Of a DNA stretch of 64,000 nt, positions 40,049 through 50,990 are shown piece by piece. Source of the DNA: Salisapilia sapeloensis (Eukaryota > Oomycota > Peronosporomycetes > Peronosporales > Salisapiliaceae); NCBI GenBank assembly GCA_023334545.1, contig JAADVB010000061.1:1-64000 (forward strand), read 5' to 3'. The number at the start of each line of letters is the position of its first letter. Positions within the stretch are counted from its first letter, which is position 1. The translations under genes were made by a program, and so were the position numbers. Below the pieces are notes generated by a model. It made no database searches. It was not told the DNA's origin and saw nothing but the letters and a program-made list of their open reading frames with translations.

Positions 40049-42372
40049 ATGACAGACACATCGGATGTCATGGCACCACAGACGTACTCTATAGACGATA
40101 GGTACGTACGTATAATAGGTTGGAGGCTGTCTAGACGATTGACATGATTGTACCATGATAGGAATGAGCATGATCAGTCTACTAGCTCGAAGGAGGTAGT
40201 ACATCCACCTATCAATACAGATATGAATCCTTACTTATGCTGGTGTCGTAGGATATGGATGTGAATCAAGTGCGATGGATGGAAGAGCAGCGTGCAGCGA
40301 TTGTGCAGGACGTGATTCAGACGTTAAAGTCTTCTGGGATGCTGAGTCCGACGAAAAAATCTCCTATACGAAGACGTCCGCATGAGTTTGATACGATGCA
40401 ACTGGAGAAGAATATAAAGAACCTCGCGATGCATTCATTACATGACGCAGGACTTGAGTTTCCACATGTTGCTCGACCTTCATCATCCATGGCACTCACT
40501 CTGTCGAAAGCTCAATCCTGTGATCTACCTCGATCGAAAGAGATTGTGGTACCTCAGAAGGAGTGGAGTGTCGGGTATGCTAGACCAATCTCCGAGTCGT
40601 GGTCTAGTGAACGTAAACCACGTTTGAGGCAGGCGAAAGCGAATCAAATGAATGCAGATACCTATCAAATGAAGAAGAAACTTGAGAAGGAGTCGAGGAA
40701 GGCTTCCTCCAGTAAGCTGCGACTTGGCATTGAGACAGAGAGAGCGACAGGTTTGGTAACGAGACGGATGAGTGAGAAGACACGAGCAGTGTTATTGAAG
40801 AGTCAGCAGTTTCTTGATCAGACTAAAGACTACCGGAATGGAACCCCATCTTTGAATGCTAGTAAACATGATGGAGTAGAAGACGATGGTCAAACCCGTA
40901 GCACCAGCAGTGCCCAGCAAAGCCCTGTACGAACGAAAGCACGGACTCCAATGCGTAAAAAGTCTTATACACGATCTCAGTCGGAACTTGAGCCTATCAA
41001 GTCGTCACGAGATGAAATACAAATTCAGGAAAGCGTTCCTCAGCAAGAAACAGACACCTTGAGATCGCAATCTGCTCAATTTGATTCAGAGATGCTCATT
41101 CCTCCTTCATCTGCTCCGACGAATGAAACTGAGTGGGAGAACGAACTAGCTCGACAAATCCTTACTATTTACGCTACCTCTGTAAAAGCAAAGGAGAACG
41201 CGTCGAACCTTTCGAGGGAAGGAGCTCGGATTACTCCAATGTCAAATAATTCTTCATCACCTGAGCGTTTAAAGAATAAAAAGTTACAGGTCTCCTGTTC
41301 ACTTCCGGTGCTCATGCCCTCGCGTCGTACAAAGCCTTCTACACCATCTGTCCGATATTCTTGGGCACCTTCCCATCGAACGCAAGATGGAAGTGTGCTG
41401 GTAACTGTGCCCAAGATTCCACGACCTGTATGGCTTGTTGGAAGTGGAGCCGTCTTATCTGTGTGGTGTGCTATCGCGGACGGATTTTCAGACTTGCAAC
41501 AAGATTCAAAGAGTCCGAAACGAAGTTCCAAGCACTCTACAAAGCCACCAACTATCTGCAATCACGAATTCTGTGAGCGCATGCGAGGGCTCGAAGCTGC
41601 TCAACGCTTTGCTCAGTACGTAACTGAAGTAGAAGCGCTATTGATTTCACTCGTCCGAGCTCAAGGTGCTGATGACTTTAGTGCTAAACTCTGGAGACAA
41701 TTGATAGTGACTTGCAATGCTTTTGCTAGTCGATGCATCAGCTATAAACGTTTCACAGACGCGTTGACGCTTGTTCGACATGCCGAAAAGCTCATTGACA
41801 GCACTGTATTAGTGGACAAGAAGACAAGGCGAGAGCTGCGTGCATTTCTCTTCGACACATATGCATTTTACTACTTTAGTAGAAGAAAGGCCCAAGCAGG
41901 ACTAGAGTACATTATGAAAGCACAAGGACTTCACGCGCAAGACTCGCAGTGGCAACACGTTGCCAAGTGCCATCTGCATGCATCGACGCTTTTGTCCGTA
42001 TTAGGTCGTCATAAAGAAGCCATGTATTCCTTGATGCAGGTGTTGGAGATGGTAGAAGATAGCACATTGGACGCCGACACACGCATTAAGTCTGAGGTTG
42101 CCGACGAGAGTCTTCATATCGGTGCAACCGGAGCTGACTCCGCACAAAAACTATGCCTCGTGGCGGTCACCTACAATAATTTAGCAGTAGAGCGACTACA
42201 CATGCGCGACTTTGAAGCTGCCCACGTTGCTTCTGACAATGCGAAGAAACTGGCCAAATTATGCCTAAGCTACAGTAATCGATGGTTAACGCAGTTCGAA
42301 GCAACGAGTAAATGTGTCGCGCTAGCGATTGCCACATTGATGGATGAAGTGAACAAAGTCACCAACGAGTAG
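40049..42372 (+). CDS. Large protein with TPR-like C-terminal half, unknown function
   Basis: 735 aa from three exons: 40049-40101, 40162-40195 and 40252-42372. The introns are 60 and 56 nt and the short 5' exons join in frame (DDRNEHDQSTSSKEDMDVNQ). If they are not used, translation would start at the ATG at 40255. Residues ~40-400 are Ser/Lys-rich and probably disordered, with many phosphorylation-type sites. The C-terminal ~270 residues are helical with TPR-like periodicity (ALTLVRHAEKLIDS, AQAGLEYIMKAQGL, TYNNLAVERLHMRDFEAAHVASDNAKKLAKL). A scaffold or ciliary/cytoskeletal role is possible, but nothing specific is recognised. Confidence 0.75.
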
Positions 42373-42551
42373 TAAGCAAGTATATCATCCAACCATGTTT
42401 CCATGTAGGCGTATCAACAGCGTACAAATTAGAAAAGAATAAATTCATAAACTCCAAGAATATTAAAAAAGTACAAGCAGTAATCACAAAAGTCGCAGAA
42501 GTTTTCACATAACACGATATTGTGGACACGAATTACTTTGTCGCGTGGAGC

Positions 42552-43001
42552 ATGAAGAGCGACGGATTCAAGTCGCTTCGGTACTTTGTGAACCGATCAC
42601 AAGTACTGACGCAATATCGAAAATTCTTACGCACAACATCTCCACTATCTGGTGACGTAAAAGCCGATGTTCGACGTCAAATACGCTCCGGCTTTGACGC
42701 GTATCGAGACGTCGAGGACGAGACACTCGTTCGACAGCTTTTGCAGCAATCCAATGCCCAGCTCAAGCAAGTGAGTGAATTAGTCGACTCTGCAGTCGCA
42801 AGGCAGCAGCAAGAGTCAAATCTAAAGCACGGCAGTCTCTCTTGGACGGATCCGATGGCAAGTACCGAGCCGACGGAAGATGGCGAGCAGCCAGACGTCC
42901 GCGGTCGTCTAGGCGTCGGTTGGCCGTGGAAGAGTGGTCAGCCTCAGCGTCGACTAGAACTAGGTGGCATTAAACGTAGCACAAGAGATAAAGAAGAATA
43001 G
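42552..43001 (+). CDS. LYRM2-like LYR-motif protein
   Basis: 149 aa from the ATG at 42552, single exon. The core SLRYFVNRSQVLTQYRKFLRTT, VRRQIRSGFDAYRDVEDE and LLQQSNAQLKQVSELV follows LYRM2 closely, with QYRKF in place of a strict LYR. After residue ~90 there is a family-atypical Pro/Gly/Asp-rich tail of ~55 residues ending in charged residues. LYRM2 is a mitochondrial matrix protein linked to complex I. This is the second LYR-fold gene in the window. Confidence 0.85.
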   Translation: MKSDGFKSLRYFVNRSQVLTQYRKFLRTTSPLSGDVKADVRRQIRSGFDAYRDVEDETLVRQLLQQSNAQLKQVSELVDSAVARQQQESNLKHGSLSWTDPMASTEPTEDGEQPDVRGRLGVGWPWKSGQPQRRLELGGIKRSTRDKEE

Positions 43002-43085
43002 ATGGAATGGAAAAGAAAAATGTATTTCAAAGTGGACTTCATACCACAATAAAAAGTAGTGGCAATCATAATCGAATAAAAAATC

Positions 43086-45206
43086 TTAATCCGTAATGAC
43101 ACGAACGCCCATGGAAGCGATTTCGTGCATTTTGTCCGTAGCTGGTTGTCGCATGAGCATCATATTGGTCGGAATGTCCATGTTGCGACTAATCCACTCG
43201 ACCATGGCAGTATCAAAGGAGCCATAGATCGAGACAAAGTCGATCTTGATCGTCGGGTAGATGTGATCGAAGAGACAGACAACATCTTGGAACTCTCGTG
43301 GGATCTCACCATCCTTCTCACACACATGCACGAGTCGGAGGCTGTAAGTCTGCTCATTCTTCATTACGTACGACACAGCTTCGTTGATCTTTGGTAAGTT
43401 TGGCGTCTTACAGAAGAAGATCAAAGGCGTGCGTTTGATCCGTTCGATCGTCTTGGCCACCGCGACATTACCGACAAAGTCTGTGCCAGGCATACTCGAT
43501 CGCTCTGGACGTTCGCGATGACGTCGGTCGTAATTGAACCAGAGGTACACTTGCTTGGATACATATAGCACTGCCGTGAGGATCGTCACACGTTCGAGCA
43601 TGACGTAGACGACGAGGAAGAAGATGGCAAAGTAGATGACAAAGAACTTGAGTGCCTCCAAGTCGTTCATGGCGTTGCAAACGAAGCCAAAGACGACCAT
43701 GATGAGACAGAAGAGGACGTTTGTCCATGATGTCTCAGTCGCACGTGGCAATTGGTCTCGATGGACCTTGAGGAGGACACATCCCACGGCAAAGGATGCC
43801 ATGACGCCTAAGAAGGCAAAGGCAAAGACACCTGCGAGGGCATCCACTTGTGCATCCAAAATAAATACGAGACTGGACGCGACGAGGAAGTAGCCGAAGA
43901 TGATGTAGTGCGCCGTGTTACGGCAATTGTTCTTCTTGAGCAAGAAGCTCGGCATGAGTCGATCGATCGCCAGACGCTGCGTGAGACCAGTGATACCGAC
44001 GTACGATGTGAGGACAGCACCGGAGAGGACGACAAACGCATCGATCGTGACGAGGATCTCGAGCCACTTGCCACTCGTGACGTTACCCATGTACGCCAAG
44101 AGCACTTCCTTGTTGCTCATGATCGTATCGACAGGCACGACTGCGAGTGCGAGGAAGGAGAAGGCGATGTTAAAGACGCTGGAGAAGGCCCACATGTTGC
44201 GTAGAGTCTTGGGAAAAACACCAGACGCTTGTTCCTCGACGAATTGAGCTGACGACTCGAAGCCAGTGACACTTAACAGTGCCTGGCCGTAGCCTAGTAA
44301 GAGTGCCGTGAGGACACTTCCATCCATGGCACTTCCGAACATGGTAATGTCTGGGAAAGGAGCATTCATGTTATCCATGAAGACACTTGGGTTTTGTACG
44401 GCGTAGATGATGCAAAAGACGATGAGAATCGTTAGCGTCAGTGCGTGGAAAGCAAAGAAGAGGAGTGCGACGATGGCACTTTCAGCGATACCGACTAAAC
44501 ACAGACACGCAAAGACAAAGAGCATGGCTACGGAACACAAGACGACAGGCAGTTCGACCAAGTAGTTCACATAGTTAAATGCCGAGACAGCACAGACAAC
44601 ACCCGTCGCGACGTACGACAGGACGGAGAAGACAGCGGCAAAGGATGCAGTGCGTTTAGATGCAGAGTTCATCAGGGCAGTGTATGATCCGCCGTTTAAC
44701 GGGACGGCCGACATGACTTCTTCCATGATGAATCGAAGGCAGTAGACCAGGACGGAGACAATGACTTGGGCAACAGGTGCGAGCTTTCCAGCAGTGGAAG
44801 TCGTTAGTCCCGCCGTGAAGAGGACACTGGATAAAATATCGTTGCCACTGATCGCTGTAGACATCCACTCGCCCAAATTTTCCTTGGACGCATGCATCTC
44901 GTCTCGAATCGTATCTCGTTCATCACTCGGACTGTTCACGTGCTTGGCTTCACCACCAACGTTCGGGTGCTGCCAATTTGGAACCTTAAACTTTTGATCG
45001 ACGACAAGAAGGGAGATGACTCGACTCCGCAATTGTGACGGTGTCTGATGAAAGTCTCCGTACTCGGGTTGGCACACAGTGCCATACTCGAGATCCTGGT
45101 TACTGAAGGATGGAGTGGCAGCTGGAGGTGTGAGTGGAGGTCGCGTGTAGACTGGCGACGGCTCTCCACTTTCTAGAAGGTCGAGTCGAAGGTCTTGAGG
45201 AGCCAT
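43086..45206 (-). CDS. APC-superfamily amino-acid permease
   Basis: 706 aa from the ATG at 45206 (MAPQDLRLDLLESGEP). The frame is open to an earlier ATG at 45311, but the extra 35 residues look like translated leader. A ~125-residue hydrophilic N terminus is followed by about 12 membrane segments. APC hallmarks include the first helix with broken glycine region (GNDILSSVLFTAGLTTSTAGKLAP), VPLNGGSYTALMN and FESSAQFVEEQASGVFPKTLRNMW. The ~140-residue C-terminal cytoplasmic domain contains FVGNVAVAKTIERI and resembles a small regulatory fold. The substrate is not predictable. Confidence 0.85.
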   Translation of the reverse strand: MAPQDLRLDLLESGEPSPVYTRPPLTPPAATPSFSNQDLEYGTVCQPEYGDFHQTPSQLRSRVISLLVVDQKFKVPNWQHPNVGGEAKHVNSPSDERDTIRDEMHASKENLGEWMSTAISGNDILSSVLFTAGLTTSTAGKLAPVAQVIVSVLVYCLRFIMEEVMSAVPLNGGSYTALMNSASKRTASFAAVFSVLSYVATGVVCAVSAFNYVNYLVELPVVLCSVAMLFVFACLCLVGIAESAIVALLFFAFHALTLTILIVFCIIYAVQNPSVFMDNMNAPFPDITMFGSAMDGSVLTALLLGYGQALLSVTGFESSAQFVEEQASGVFPKTLRNMWAFSSVFNIAFSFLALAVVPVDTIMSNKEVLLAYMGNVTSGKWLEILVTIDAFVVLSGAVLTSYVGITGLTQRLAIDRLMPSFLLKKNNCRNTAHYIIFGYFLVASSLVFILDAQVDALAGVFAFAFLGVMASFAVGCVLLKVHRDQLPRATETSWTNVLFCLIMVVFGFVCNAMNDLEALKFFVIYFAIFFLVVYVMLERVTILTAVLYVSKQVYLWFNYDRRHRERPERSSMPGTDFVGNVAVAKTIERIKRTPLIFFCKTPNLPKINEAVSYVMKNEQTYSLRLVHVCEKDGEIPREFQDVVCLFDHIYPTIKIDFVSIYGSFDTAMVEWISRNMDIPTNMMLMRQPATDKMHEIASMGVRVITD

Positions 45207-45397
45207 AGAAAGTGAGGATGCAAGAAGACTTGTGTAGTGGATGGCAAATTGCAAAGTGAGCATTCGAGAGGATGGAAGAGACACAAAAAAGAATGGCTTC
45301 ATGTATCGCATACTTTATTGCTAATAAACTTCCAGCTGCTTTGGGTTTGGCTTCATTTCGATGTAGCCACTTAGGCGCACCGAAACATATTTCGTGA

Positions 45398-46711
45398 TTA
45401 CGCTGCTAAGGGCGGCTCATCGTCTTCCTGCGGCTGCAAGTGCTTTGTCATGACCGGTTGGAGGTCTGTTGTAGTCTTAGGGGTGGTGCTATGAAGCTTT
45501 TGGCGACGGACACCTTGAGCGACCTGGTCGAGCAAAACAGGAGTTTAGACGCACGTAAGTACATAATACAAGCACGTGCGAGACGCATCTCCTGGATATG
45601 CAAGCTCACCTGTTCGACTTTTCCGTGGCTAGGAGCACGAGGATGTAGCTTTGGCAATGTTAGTTTTAAGGCTCCTGTCGTCTGCGAACGCTCGGCTTTA
45701 CCAAGGTCCGACAGGACTTCCGCTGGTAGACGTAGACGAAAGACTTTATTCTTTGCGACAATTGTTACATGCTCGGGATGGACATCGAGGTCCAGAAGAG
45801 AGGAGTCGAGAAATCTCGGCAATCCAACCTCAAGATACACGAACGCATCCTCCTCCCACAGTCGAAACGGCCACTTGCCTTGATTGCACTGACGCAAGTC
45901 ACTACCACTTTGAGCCTTGGCCATGGCCTCTTCATGTTCTTTATGCAAATCTCGCTCCGGTGGAGCATTCCCCTTTCGTCGTGCTTCCTGTTGTTCCTTT
46001 TGCTCCGCTAGTTCCATATACATTTCACGTCGAGACTCAGGCGTGTACGGTGCTTTGGCATCGGCATCAAACGCGCCGTTTCGCTCTACTAGTACCACCT
46101 GTTCTTCATGTATCTTCTTCCGAGCTTCGTCTCGCACGTGCTTCTGACGTGCGGAGAAGACTTGCATGGCTTTGATCCGATCCCCTCGCGTGATCTCTTT
46201 ACCGTCCAAGATGGATACGGAAGGGAGAGAGGCGATGACGTAGTCTCGGAACCCATCCTCCCACTTGGATTGCGCCGGGTTACCGAGTAGGTACAACTCT
46301 TGAAGATGGGGCAATCGCTTCAAGTGGTTCTGTTAGATGGAAACTTAGCGCACATGGTAACCTAGGTACATTCAGGACGCTTACAATGCTTTCTTCGAGC
46401 GTATCGAAATCAATGAAATTGACCGTGAGATCCAATTTCTCGAGAAATTCACAACTTTGCAATCCTTCAATCTTACGAATGTTATTCAATGCGAGATTCA
46501 AGTATCGAAGCTCCTTTAAATGTGTTAAATTCTCGATCTTCTCAATGATATTATTCTGAAGATACAGGATACGTAGTCGACGGCAGAGTGTGCCAATGAC
46601 TTCGATCTTCTCCAGTTCTTCCTGATGCAAAGACAGCTCTTCTAGCGTCGACACGATCCCTTCATTATGCTCCGCACGCTTCCGGAGGAGCTCGACCGTG
46701 ATACGAGGCAT
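45398..46711 (-). CDS. DNAAF11: Axonemal dynein assembly factor DNAAF11 (LRRC6/TILB)
   Basis: 390 aa from three exons: 46711-46385, 46329-45610 and 45523-45398, with introns of 55 and 86 nt. It starts [18 protein letters not shown] (conserved in LRRC6), followed by about five leucine-rich repeats, an LRR cap with [13 protein letters not shown], a coiled coil, and a CS/p23-like domain ([25 protein letters not shown]). Using the second intron gives the C terminus DDEPPLAA, in keeping with the acidic -PPL- ending of the family; without it the frame ends in unrelated sequence. The protein preassembles dynein arms in the cytoplasm, so the organism should form motile flagella. Confidence 0.92.
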
Positions 46712-47002
46712 CGCGAATGTGACGCTTCACGATCAAATATCTTATATGCGACTATCCATGATCTAGATCCGATATGATCGAAGAATCTCGAAGCTAGACA
46801 CTCGTACTTGCATGCTTCTCAACACCGTACCCATGTCGCGTACATGTTTGCAGCTGCAGATCCGATTGACATGTGCGATACTCTTCTAAACTAATCTCCT
46901 CCTGATTCTCCACTTTCCGCCAATCAAAAACTACAAATTCTATTAACTACCAATCATGACGTGTACGAATGACAGGCTGATAAGACCGCGATTGGCACCG
47001 CG

Positions 47003-48088
47003 ATGGCGACGGACCACGAGCTCGAGAACCTGGACGACCCGCGATGGGATCAGAGCACCTTTGCAGGTCGTGCCAAGCACTTCTTCGCGACGACAAATCC
47101 CTTGAACGTCCTTGCAACGGACGAGCAACTTGATGATGCGAAACGCAAAGTCGACGAGTACCGCCGAGGTCTCCACCCGACGATGGCATCGGACGAAATC
47201 TGGGAAGCCAAGCACCTCATGGACAGCGCTTTCCACCCTGACACGGGTGAAAAGAACTTTCTCCCTGGTCGCATGTCCTTCCAAGTTCCCGGTAACATGC
47301 TCATCACTGGGTGCATGATGACCTTTTATAAATCCACCCCGGCCGTCATCTTCTGGCAGGTACCTCCCCCATCTGTATTACCAACTCCACCTTCACTCAC
47401 ACATGTGTAGTGGATGAACCAAACGTTTAACTCGGTTGTCAACTACACGAACCGGAACGCCAGTACAGGTGTGACGCAAGAACAGCTTCTACAGGCCTAT
47501 GCAGCAGCCTCCACGGCCTCTGTCGCCACGGCCGTCGGACTCAATCGCTTCGTAGCCAAACGACCTAAACTCAGCAACGGCCTCGTTGGTCGACTTGTGC
47601 CTCTTGCGGCTGTCGCAGCAGCCAATTGCGTCAACATCCCGTTAATGCGGCAACAAGAGCTCAAACACGGCATCGAGGTCCGGACGCCGGACTCGGAACC
47701 GATTGGACAGAGTCGCACGGCTGCTGTCCAGGCCGTTGCGCAGGTCGTGCCGAGTCGGATCCTCATGGCCGCACCAGGTATGTTCATCCCGCCAGTGGTC
47801 ATGAACAAGCTCGAGCAGACGCCGACGCTGCTCAAGCGTCCGTGGCTCAAGGCACCATGCACGGTCCTTTTGACAGGTTTCTGCCTCAGCTTCTCCACGC
47901 CTCTCTGCTGTGCTTTGTTCCCGCAAAAGAGCATCATGAGTGTCGATACGTTGGAGCCAGAGCTCCAGGACAAGATCCGCCAACGCAGCGTGGCTCTAGC
48001 AGCCGCGCATGAGGAAGCCCCCGTCGACTCGGGCGCTGCCATCGCATCGTTGCCGGTGACGCACGTGTACTACAACAAGGGACTGTAG
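47003..48088 (+). CDS. SFXN: Sideroflexin, mitochondrial carrier
   Basis: 344 aa from two exons, 47003-47359 and 47411-48088, with a 51-nt intron. Conserved blocks are RWDQSTFAGRAKHFFATTNP, AFHPDTGEK (sideroflexin HPDTGE), WMNQTFNSVVNYTNRNAS right after the splice, and PLCCALFPQKSIMSV near the end. About five membrane helices. Sideroflexins carry serine (SFXN1/3) or related amino acids into mitochondria for one-carbon metabolism. The subclass is not certain. Confidence 0.95.
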
Positions 48089-48116
48089 TGTGGACAGATA
48101 ATCGAAACAAGAGGTT

Positions 48117-49006
48117 TTATTTGTCTTTGGACGTTGGTAGAGATTGGAACGTATTGAGGAACGTGTAGCGAGAGAAGAGAACGAAGAGACGTCTGTACCA
48201 GACAAACTGGCTGTAGTGGATAGCCATGGCCTGGTGATTATACCAGGGCTTTAAGAGGGCAACCGTGACTTTGGTAGATGGAGACTGGTAGGACTGATAG
48301 GCTTCTGGAATGGCATCTAGTAGACCTACGTACTTGCGAAGTAGTGACTTGCTCTCGAGCATCCAGCCTTGGATGTGCTTGTCGGAAGCTGACAGAGCCA
48401 TCTTGACACCAAAGTGTGTGTCAATATGGTTTGGATGGCCGGAGATTCCGTAGTTGTCGAATGTGAATACCTACATGGTGCCTTAGTAGATGATCGATTG
48501 GATGGTAGTGGGAAGCGTACTGCATCGATTTTATGCGTATCGAGGTGAGATGATACGACTTTGGAGATATGGGAGCGGTCCCATTGCTCTTGCATGCCAT
48601 CTTGTAGTTTACTGTCCTCTAGGACGTGGATGTTGGACGATGAGACGCCGATGAATGCACCAAGAGATCGTAATTCCTGCTCTCGAATGTCACCGAGACC
48701 GTCGGAATTGCCTCTGGATAGACACAGGATCTGTACGTTCCACTGCTGCTCAGTAGAAGGATCTTCGGATTTCTGGAGAAGAGAATGGAGGAGAGGCAGG
48801 AAGAACATGCTTTCATCGTCTGGATGACTTATGACCAAGAGAGCGGTTTTGGTGCCATCAGAGGACGAGTTACAGGTTTCTGAATCAGTGGATACTTTTA
48901 AAGGAGATTGAGAGCTTAGGTAGACGACAGAGCCTAGAACGAAGAGCACAATGTTCAATGCAAGCAGCATGAACTTGGCTAACTCCAATAGCTCCTCGAT
49001 GCCCAT
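48117..49006 (-). CDS. PIGL: GlcNAc-PI de-N-acetylase (PIG-L)
   Basis: 279 aa from two exons, 49006-48521 and 48470-48117, with a 50-nt intron. It performs the second step of GPI-anchor synthesis at the ER. One N-terminal membrane anchor (LLALNIVLFVLGSVVYLS) is followed by the zinc-binding motif AHPDDE-type ISHPDDESMFF, LSRGNSDGLGDIREQEL, and, after the splice, FDNYGISGHPNHID with the third metal His. The family and boundaries are secure. Confidence 0.95.
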
Positions 49007-49089
49007 TTTGTTTGTGGTTTAGATGTTATTTTCTGGCGGGAATGATTTACAATTTTCTATTAACTTTTACAGCTTATGTGGGACAAGAA

Positions 49090-49162
49090 GTCGGTGTCGT
49101 CTAGTGGTTAGGACGTAGCCTTAACACGGCTAAGATCGTGGGTTCAATCCCCACCATCGATA
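49090..49162 (+). tRNA. tRNA-Val (AAC)
   Basis: 73 nt folding into a full cloverleaf by hand: acceptor stem of seven pairs with two G-U pairs, D arm GTCT...GGAC, anticodon stem TAGCC/GGCTA with loop TTAACAC (anticodon AAC), and T arm GTGGG-TTCAATC-CCCAC. Discriminator base A. There is no intron and no encoded CCA. A T6 run follows at once. It is identical to the copy at 50912. Confidence 0.95.
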
Positions 49163-49163
49163 C

Positions 49164-49169
49164 TTTTTT
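49164..49169 (+). terminator. Pol III terminator of tRNA-Val copy 1
   Basis: Run of six T directly after the tRNA. Confidence 0.85.
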
Positions 49170-49734
49170 CGTGAAGTTTCCTTTGTTGGCTACAAGCGAA
49201 AGAGAAATGCTGCAAATATGCTATCGATAATGTGATCTATGTATAAACGTCTTATGACAATATCTTTTCAATTGGTATGCTTTGTGTGTCCGGGACGGTG
49301 GTCAAGCAATTGCACAGTAGCTCGATATCAAATGCAAGCTTAAGACGTAGCCTCAGATCGTCTTGCCTTCCACACTCAAAGCGAAAATCAGTATCTGTAG
49401 AGACAAAGCCATTGCTCTGATGGTTATAGCTCCGATGTTTTTAGTCAAACTGAGTCCAAACCATGAAATACAAATACTACCTCGCCTCCACGTTATCTAT
49501 ATCGTAGCAACGCTGCTATGAATGCAGTCTTTGCCAATCAATCCAGTCTCTTTTGACCCCTAGAGGACATTGCGAGACTGATCTCGAGTCGTCAACAAGT
49601 AGATATCACAAAATAACTCTTATATATTTCTCTGCGGGTGCTAGAAGCATGGTAAACGTACCCGCTTGCTCCTCAATCTACTCGTGAGTGTCTAGATTCC
49701 ATCCTCTGACCTTTCACTTTCTAGCTTGAGGTGT

Positions 49735-50300
49735 GTTCCTACAAACTTCAAGTGGAGATACTTGAAAAGACGGATGGGTTTTTCAGCGAGCTCTCATGAG
49801 GAAAGGAATGACATGTAGAGCCTCTGGATCATCCCATGATACGCTTTGGAGTGCGCTCTATCTATCCATGCCGAAATTAGAAATTCGAAAAAACAAAAGT
49901 TTTGGTGGCCGACTCGTGATCGCTACCTCGTTGTCCGCATGCTCTGGTGTTCGCTTGGCCCGCGAATTTTCGAGATCATACACAAAGCTAGTAAGTCCAG
50001 AATTCGCAACACTTTCCTTACAGCCGGCGTTGTTATTTTGAGTGACTAGCTTTTTGTATATCTCGGAAGAGCCAAGCCGCTAACAAAACATCCTCGAGCG
50101 CAAAACCCAAGACAGCGAGCTTGAGTCGGCGACCAAACTTTTGTCTTTCAAATTTTTAATTTTGGCACCTATGGATAGAGCATGCTCGAAAGTATCTAAT
50201 GGACCAGTCTAGAGTGTCTACAAGTCGTTCCTTCATCTCTAAAAAGATCAAAGTATGTCTATGACTGTTCAAGGTAGATCGAGCACTAGAAGCTTCGATC
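49735..50300. repeat. Long imperfect inverted repeat (hairpin)
   Basis: Left arm about 49735-49992 and right arm about 50045-50300 are reverse complements with many mismatches and small gaps, flanking a ~52-base loop. Anchor matches include CGAGATCATACACAAAGCTAGT at 49971 against ACTAGCTTTTTGTATATCTCGG at 50045, and ACAAAAGTTTTGGTGGCCGACTC (from 49893) against its right-arm partner around 50125-50145. It encodes no transposase. It could be a decayed foldback or MITE-type element or a hairpin small-RNA locus. The outer ends are approximate. Confidence 0.75.
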
Positions 50301-50869
50301 GCTGTCCGAGATTACCATGCGTGTGCAGTCACGGTCACGAGATCATCGATAGTCGATAGCTCTAGCAAGGATAGGGACACAATGTGCGAAGACAATTCCT
50401 ACGTTGGTTTAACTTCGTATATTTGATTTTTTATCTGGAGATAAATTGTTGGAGATACGTTTTAAACAGCCCTGCTTGTGTATGCCTATGCCATGCTAGG
50501 TGGAATAACAATGTATGCAGTTAAAGAGTAACGAAGATGTCGAATGCGTCATGCAACTTCATATCTTGATCTCCCAATTCTCATATCGTTCCGTCCAACA
50601 TTTTACTAGGTCGATCAATGACGCAGGAGAAATGTAGGGCATCATGAAGGCCTCACTGCGGTTTGATTTACTTCTCGATATTTACACGCTTGAACGTTGA
50701 GCCTAGCTTCATCGTCTCCGGATCAGGGAGGATTAAACTTTGAACTTTTAGATAGCCGTACAAGCTAGTAACGTTGATCGTAGAAACAGCCTACTAAAAA
50801 CTAACAGACTAACTCCACTGCAAACACAAAGCTTCCATCTTAGCTAGAGACATCCACAGTCCTTCTTAA

Positions 50870-50911
50870 ATAATATTTATTATATTAATTTTTAATAATA
50901 TAATATAACAA
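50870..50911 (+). promoter_or_regulatory. AT-rich block upstream of second tRNA-Val
   Basis: About 40 bases of nearly pure A/T with several TATA/AATATA words directly before the tRNA. It may act as an upstream Pol III (TFIIIB) contact. The first tRNA copy lacks such a block. Confidence 0.35.
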
Positions 50912-50984
50912 GTCGGTGTCGTCTAGTGGTTAGGACGTAGCCTTAACACGGCTAAGATCGTGGGTTCAATCCCCACCATCGATA
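50912..50984 (+). tRNA. tRNA-Val (AAC), second copy
   Basis: Identical base for base to the tRNA at 49090 across all 73 nt, same strand, 1.8 kb downstream. The flanks differ apart from a few bases immediately before it. A T5 run follows. Confidence 0.95.
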
Positions 50985-50985
50985 C

Positions 50986-50990
50986 TTTTT
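50986..50990 (+). terminator. Pol III terminator of tRNA-Val copy 2
   Basis: Run of five T directly after the tRNA. Confidence 0.75.

Noticed and set aside
47497-48042. 181-codon minus-strand ORF
   Set aside because: Shadow of sideroflexin.
49796-50049. Overlapping + ORFs of 67-81 codons
   Set aside because: They fall inside the left arm and loop of the hairpin and are most simply chance frames of a repeat.
49092-50984. The tRNA pair plus intervening DNA as a composite transposon
   Set aside because: The tRNAs are direct, complete and functional-looking, no transposase or target-site duplication is visible, and the regions flanking them share no further similarity.
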